Shown here in pieces: positions 59,290-64,000 of a stretch of 64,000 nt of DNA. A program made the position numbers and the translations under genes. A model generated the notes under the pieces. That model searched no databases. It had not been told where the DNA came from and saw nothing but the letters and a program-made list of their open reading frames with translations. Origin of the DNA: Amborella trichopoda (Eukaryota; Streptophyta; Magnoliopsida; Amborellales; Amborellaceae); assembly GCF_000471905.2 (NCBI RefSeq), contig NW_006499207.1, forward strand, positions 1,848,730 through 1,912,729, in the 5' to 3' direction. How positions within the stretch are numbered: position 1 is the first letter of the stretch; the number at the start of each line of letters is the position of its first letter.

Positions 59290-60023
59290 AATGAGGATAA
59301 AGTAAAATACGATGTAATTGGGTACTTGATAAATCTTCCAGCCCTTTTGAGCATCTATGATACCCTCTTGCTGTTTAGAGGCTACCGCATAGCTTTGGTC
59401 CAATCACTCTCTAACCCAGAGGTGTACGAGACTGAGGTGGAACCCATCGAGGATGACCCAGCCATTTTAAGCAGGTGCCTGACAATCTCCTTTTTTGACG
59501 ATGACCTTCAGCTGAGAGGCAAATTCCATAATCGCCCCCTCTTCATGAATGGTGAACTGCATGCTTACCCTCTCTATCAGATCACGCTAGACGGGGGTCA
59601 GCAGTTAACCTAATCCCAAGAAGGATTCTCACCCAATTGGGATTAGGGTCTGATGACCTCACTCCTACCCACATCACTGTGCAAGGGTTCAACTAGTTAA
59701 GAGAAAAGCCAGCCGGCACAGTGTGCCTCCCCCTCAAGATCCGTGGCCTCAATGATTATGCTCAGTTTCACGTAATCGACACCGATACCTCTTAAAACCT
59801 CCTGCTTGGTCATCCTTGGCTTCATGATAAGGGGGTGGTTCCTTCCACGCTCCACCAATGTCTCAAGTATTACCGAGATGGAAGACAACACATGGTCTAT
59901 TATGACAAAAGATCGTTCCCCGTAGCTGGGACTCACTACGTCGACGCCAAGTACTATTTCACAGACCTTCCCATACCAGATAAGTTAAAGGATGATGATT
60001 GGAAGTTTGTGAGAAAGACGTGA
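59290..60023 (+). pseudogene. Tat-like aspartic protease region, frameshifted
   Basis: Blocks: NLPALLSIYDTLLLFRGYRI and EVYETEVEP upstream; ISFFDDDLQLRGKFHNRPLF; the active-site region LDG/GSAVNLIPRRILTQLGL; FHVIDTDTS; NLLLGHPWLHDKGVVPSTLH; and QCLKYYRDG. The LDGGS active site is split between two frames at a run of five G at about 59592-59596 (one extra base). In-frame stops also occur at about 59695 and 59793. The expected next domain (RT) is absent. Confidence 0.85.
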
Positions 60024-60890
60024 CCTTCGTCTCATGACGACGTTGAGGATCTGAGGCGAATGATTACATACTTGTTCAAAGAAGAGGAAAGACAAGCCAA
60101 GATCCTCCCTTTGACCCCTATCCACCCAAGTATACCTTGCCACCTCTCCGAGGTCATGGTATCCTCTCCCGAAGGCGAAGCTTCTCCCTCTACTTCTAAT
60201 TCTCCGAAACAAAATGATGAGTTAGAAGTAGCCCCTGATCCTGAGGAAGCCCAAGAGGTGAACTTGCCAGGACCTAAGGTAACCTACACATCAGACTAGC
60301 AAAAGGTTTTGCATGTCCCTATCACCCTTCTAGAGACAGAGCTGGTGCACCAACGGCCACGAAAGGTGCATCAAGTTCCATCCTCCCTGAACAAGTGGAT
60401 AGCTGGCAACCAAAAGAAGAACTTACACTTCTCTGGGTTTGTTGAAGAAGTACAGGCGGACAAGAGTCTGCCCTCCTGCTCTCAAGAACAAGATCCCATG
60501 GAAGTGTTGAGCAGCGAGGTGTGTAGCCTCTAGAATCAATTGAAGGCTATACGTGTAACTTCAAAACACTTAAGGGAGTTTGTCCTCGAGACAAAGACTT
60601 GCGACGAGCTTTAAAGCAATGTAACTCGAAATTGAAGCTAAAGCTTCCCCAGACTAGAGCATTTACAGCAAGCAGGCTCATCAAATCATTTAAACCATGA
60701 ATTATGAGCCCCTCTCCAATCAAACACTCAGTGGTGAGGAAGCAACTGCTCCCCTATTCGAGATCATTGAAGCCACAGTAGGCTGCCACAAGATGAAGCA
60801 AGGAGTGGGCTATTTTGCTTCATCTCAAGCCATGAAAGGGCAGAAGCAGTGAACGGAAAGAAAAGGGAAAGAACAAAAGACATGCCATTC
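60024..60890 (+). pseudogene. Decayed region after the protease
   Basis: An open stretch runs 60060-60299 (acidic, Pro/Ser-rich, EVAPDPEEAQEVNLPGP), then TAG, then 60309-60533. No domain is recognised. The position corresponds to the protease-RT linker of Tat elements; the sequence then ends without entering RT. Confidence 0.5.
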
Positions 60891-61079
60891 ACATGAAAGA
60901 AAAAAGAGTCACTTCATTCATTCATGAAGGATGTTATGAATATTAGCAAAAAGACAAAAAGAGGAGATTTTGTCATTATTGCCAGCAATTTGGGTACAAA
61001 GAATTACAAATAGAAATATCTGCTCAAATCTCAAAGCTAAGCTTGTAGTGGTCCTGCTGCACCCATTTGATCCCGTCTT

Positions 61080-62027
61080 TCAAAGATGCCGTTGGAGGAG
61101 TGCAAACTTTCTAACCAAATGAGGATATTCCTCATGCTCTAACTGAAGCAAAAATGAGTCCTTTCCCACCTCGCGGGCTACGATAATCAAGCTTTGCAAA
61201 TCACCACTGTTACATTCAAGAATCGCAATGTCCTCCTCATTTTCAAAATAGGCGACCTCTTTAAATATCGAAGGAACTTTCGAGGGAAAAATCTTGAAAT
61301 CTGAGTGAATGAACTGACGCATGAGCAAGCTAGTTCTAAGGTTTCCCAAGTGTGCTATCGCATAATCTGTAACAGTCAAAGGCTCGAGAAAGAACCTCGG
61401 TAGAGGTCTGATGGAGGGATATTCCTCAATAGAAGCCGACTCTTCTAAACACATAAATTCTCTAGCTTGTCGAGCCATCTCAATCGCGTTTGTTTTGAAA
61501 AAGTTGACGCAAGGAACATCGAAATCTAAGAGGTTGTCTATCAGCCTCTTTGCAAAAGAAGGGAACATGATCAGCTCAAAGAGAGAAGCCCTGTTGAAGA
61601 GTTGATAAGCGGCTCTAGGAAGATAGTGTCCGATGTCTGCAATGACATTACGGTGGTTGAGCCTAGTGATTTTTACAGGGAAAGGCATCACGGCCTCCGA
61701 AACAACAAAGCCTCCTCGAATGCACCAAATAAGAAGATGAATAACTTGTTCTGAAAAGGAGGTGACTACAAAAGCCGTGCCTATGATGGATTCCTTTCGA
61801 AATGGAAACATGAGTCCCTAGCTCAAGATTGCAAGGGGAATCGCCCCGTTGCCCATGATTATCAGATCATACTCGCTCTCACCGCTAGAGACAGGAGGTT
61901 GAGGAAAGGGATGCGATTCATTCCCAGTAATAAGAGGCTCTTCGTCCTCAATAACTGTGAGGTCCCTGCATGAAGAAGCTTGTCTCTCGGAAGCTTTAGA
62001 AGCCTCGGCTGATCGTCGAGAAGACAT
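61080..62027 (-). pseudogene. Antisense ORF of the second Tat-like element, one stop, unknown protein
   Basis: ATG at 62027 opens 69 codons (Ser/Glu-rich, MSSRRSAEASKASERQ) ending at TAG 61818-61820. Two codons later the same frame resumes with ATG at 61811 and runs 243 codons to 61080, so it is one ORF of about 314 codons with a single nonsense mutation. The second part is Phe/Leu-rich and looks helical (FSEQVIHLLIWCIRGGFVVS, YLPRAAYQLFNRASLFELIM, YFENEEDIAILECNSGDL). I recognise no domain; it is not the plant mobile domain of the other element. It occupies the same antisense slot next to the 3' LTR. Confidence 0.6.
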
Positions 62028-62900
62028 GTGTCGGGGGCACCAAATATCGCAATCTCGCAGTCAAAGGCAAGACTATCGCTGTCTGCCACCAAGAGGGAAT
62101 CATCATCTCGAGATCAATCAAGGACCATCGATGTTCCATGACCTAAGGCTCATTATGTCTTGCTCCAACCCTCAACACGCGCCGTACATGCGGCCCTTGA
62201 AATCTAGACAAACCGCCTGACACTTGCGATGTGGCCTATCATCACGCATGCGAAGGGTGACCTATCGACGTCCCACGACTCCTCGCCTCCTCGACCGTTA
62301 CGGTCTCCCAACCCTTAGGTTTCCCACCGACGCTTTCTTCTGCTCTCCGGGAATTCACTCTCGTCCATCGGGAAAACACTCTCCTGCCCTCTGCTTGTTA
62401 TTGGAGTTGGCGAAAACCATCGAAAATCCCCGAAAGCTTACTTGCGACACCGTGGATTGGCCTTCTCCCGGGTGTGTCCCACTTCAATAGTCCACCAAAG
62501 CTCATCGAAATTGTGCTAAAATTTTGATGAACTCAAGACAACCCCTTCTCCTTCTCCTCTAACAACCAGAGAGCTGGCAAAGCCCTCTGAGCACTCTGCG
62601 ACCTCCCCCTCAGCAACAGAACTACCGGAGAAGCACTAATCGACAGGACAGCTCTGTAAATTCAGCCAAGGCCCCGAGAGATCCTCTTCCTTGCTCATAA
62701 AGCTTCGATGATGGCCGAAAACTGTTCGTAAGTGCGCTACGAAGCTTCACACCTCTTGAAGTTCACCAGAAAAATCCTTAAGGACCTTTTTATGCAAGTT
62801 CTGACCAGAAATTGCTTGGCGAAAAACACTCACTAAGAGCTTTGGCTCTCTCTCTCTAAAAAAAACAAGCCCTTCTACTATTTTATCCTTCGGTAAAATA
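62028..62900 (-). other. Leader of the antisense ORF
   Basis: About 860 bp separate the TATA box from the ATG. No long minus-strand ORF is present. On the minus strand TAGTGAGTGTTTTTCGCC (about 62819-62838) resembles CAGTGAGTATTTTCGC in the leader of the other antisense ORF (28028-28043). It could be a shared splice donor (GTGAGT). Confidence 0.45.
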
Positions 62901-62920
62901 GTAATGTGGAGTCTCTCCCC

Positions 62921-62928
62921 CTTTTATA
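62921..62928 (-). promoter_or_regulatory. TATA box facing the antisense ORF
   Basis: The minus strand reads GGGTATAAAAGGGGG, a near-ideal plant TATA box. A G-rich tract lies just upstream (minus strand, plus 62949-62973). The direction is toward 62027. Confidence 0.6.
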
Positions 62929-62948
62929 CCCAGCAATACCGGAGACTG

Positions 62949-62973
62949 CCCCCCCCCCTCCCCCCCGCCCCCC
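62949..62973 (-). promoter_or_regulatory. G-rich tract upstream of the TATA box
   Basis: A 25-nt block with runs of 6, 8 and 10 G on the minus strand (a single C, A or T between runs). It can form a G-quadruplex in principle. It lies 21-45 bp upstream of the TATA box. Confidence 0.6.
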
Positions 62974-63414
62974 ACAAACTCAGAATGATGTTCCAATCCC
63001 CAGCTCTTGATGGCGATAAGGCTAGGCCGAGGCAGCCAAGCCTGAGACTTGAAGCAGCATCGTTGCACGGCTCGACAAGACTTTGTCCAGGGGACTAGTG
63101 CTGCATGCTTTGTTCAAAAGGTTGTTGCCACACGTCTTGTCAGGGACTACCACCTGACGCTTCATCATGAGGCTATTGCCGCACGCCCCATCAAGGAGGT
63201 ACCGCCATGCGTCTGGCCAAGGGCTACTGTCACATTCTTTACCAAGGGACCTGACGCCATCATCCGGGTCTAATGCTACACTTAGCATCATATGCAGGCC
63301 CTGACTCTCCCCTCCAAACCATCGCCCCATATCCTCAGGAAGTTCATTCCCTACACCACAACCTCGCTCCTCAACGAGCCTAGTTTCTAGTAATGGCTCT
63401 ATTCCCTCCATCTC

Positions 63415-64000
63415 CATGGTCCGCGCTGTATGACCTTAAACTGCATCACCATGGTCCACACTGTATGACCTTAAATTGCATCATCATGGTCCATGCTGTA
63501 TGACATTAAACTGTATCGTCGTGGTTCGCTCTGTAAGACCTTAATTGCATCGCCATGGTCCATGCTGTATGACCTTAAACTACATCGCCATGGTCCACGT
63601 TGTATGACCTTAAACTGCACAACCATGGTCCACATTGCATGACCTTAAATTGCATCGCCATGATCCATGCTACATGACCTTAAACTGCATCGCTATAGTC
63701 CTTGTTTAACGACTCAAAATTGTATGACCACATCCGAACTGTATGACCCTAAACTGTAGCGAAGGTCTAGTTGCACGACCACAAACTGCATGGTCCTAGC
63801 TGTATGACTTTAAACTGCATAGCCATGGTCCGAGCCACAAGACCCTAAAATTGTAATGTGCAGCGTGCCAAATGGTCCATACGCATAACTCCAACTGGAC
63901 CCCCAATGGAGTTAGATGCGTGTAAGGGTTGTACTCATCTCATCATCTCTGAAGAGTTAGAGACATCCTTCCTTCCACCCACGGGGGGTTCATCCGTGCC
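63415..64000 (+). mobile_element. Start of an inverted Tat-family LTR (3' LTR of the second element)
   Basis: 63415-63850 carries about twelve 35-bp units, CATGGTCCACRYTGTATGAC plus CTTAAAYTGCATCRC, the reverse complement of the array in copies B and C. This orientation is expected for the 3' LTR of a plus-strand element. The sequence runs off the window; 63850-64000 has no recognised content. Confidence 0.75.

Larger units (their letters stand above)
58700..64000 (+). mobile_element. Second Tat-like element, plus strand, continues beyond the window
   Basis: The order is spacer ORF, protease region, a degenerate tail, an antisense ORF with its own TATA box, then inverted LTR array sequence. 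The spacer segment is homologous to the minus-strand element at about 32950-33030, and the array at 63415 is the family's 35-bp repeat inverted. It lacks gag proper, RT, RNase H and integrase. Confidence 0.65.

Noticed and set aside
63022-63417. 131-residue ORF on the minus strand
   Set aside because: It is a chance frame in GC-rich sequence upstream of the antisense TATA box, with no recognisable domain and no homologous frame in the other element.

Overview
The window is plant nuclear DNA, almost certainly from a flowering plant. It holds one convincing host gene and about 60 kb of nested, mostly decayed LTR retrotransposons. I cannot name the species. Support for a plant comes from a SLAC1-family anion channel with a GT-AG intron, Tat-type and chromovirus-type Ty3/gypsy elements, an initiator-Met-tRNA primer-binding site and a plant mobile domain. 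One 784-base assembly gap (N) lies at 46136-46919.

Layout. 1-514 is a ~164-bp tandem array. 686-3022 is a two-exon S-type anion channel gene (SLAH1/SLAH4 type), the only gene here that looks intact. 3023-5100 is non-coding. 5100-5913 is the 3' end of a minus-strand Ty1/copia element. 5914-10690 is LTR copy A of a Tat-like family, inserted into the copia element. 11500-13257 holds a probable solo LTR end and a 5'-truncated LINE. 15245-16850 is a gag fragment. 16949-19440 holds two tail-to-tail LTR fragments and a plus-strand leader and gag of the Tat-like family. 19600-20848 is the 3' end of a minus-strand chromovirus, cut by the next insertion.

20849 to about 58690 is read as one large minus-strand Tat-like element: LTR B (20849 to about 26830), an antisense plant-mobile-domain ORF with its own TATA box (27690-31520), a degenerate RT (31525-32710), spacer and gag (32900-35525), a leader ORF (36049-36825), a PBS (37062-37082) and LTR C (37092 onward). 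LTR C is split at 42858/58117 by a chromovirus (42859-58116, TSD TATAG/TGTAG). The chromovirus left LTR is itself split by an LTR-only mini-element (45210-49344, exact TSD GTAGA). 58700-64000 is a plus-strand relative of the Tat-like element that keeps a protease region, a different antisense ORF with its own TATA box, and the start of an inverted LTR.

How the parts work together. No element here encodes a complete replication set, and the reverse transcriptases have lost catalytic aspartates or their context. The most interesting recurrent architecture is [LTR tandem array]-[TATA box]-[antisense ORF] facing a truncated pol, seen twice with unrelated ORFs. A short GC-rich core (CAACYGGYRCTRG) also recurs in minisatellites of otherwise different element families.
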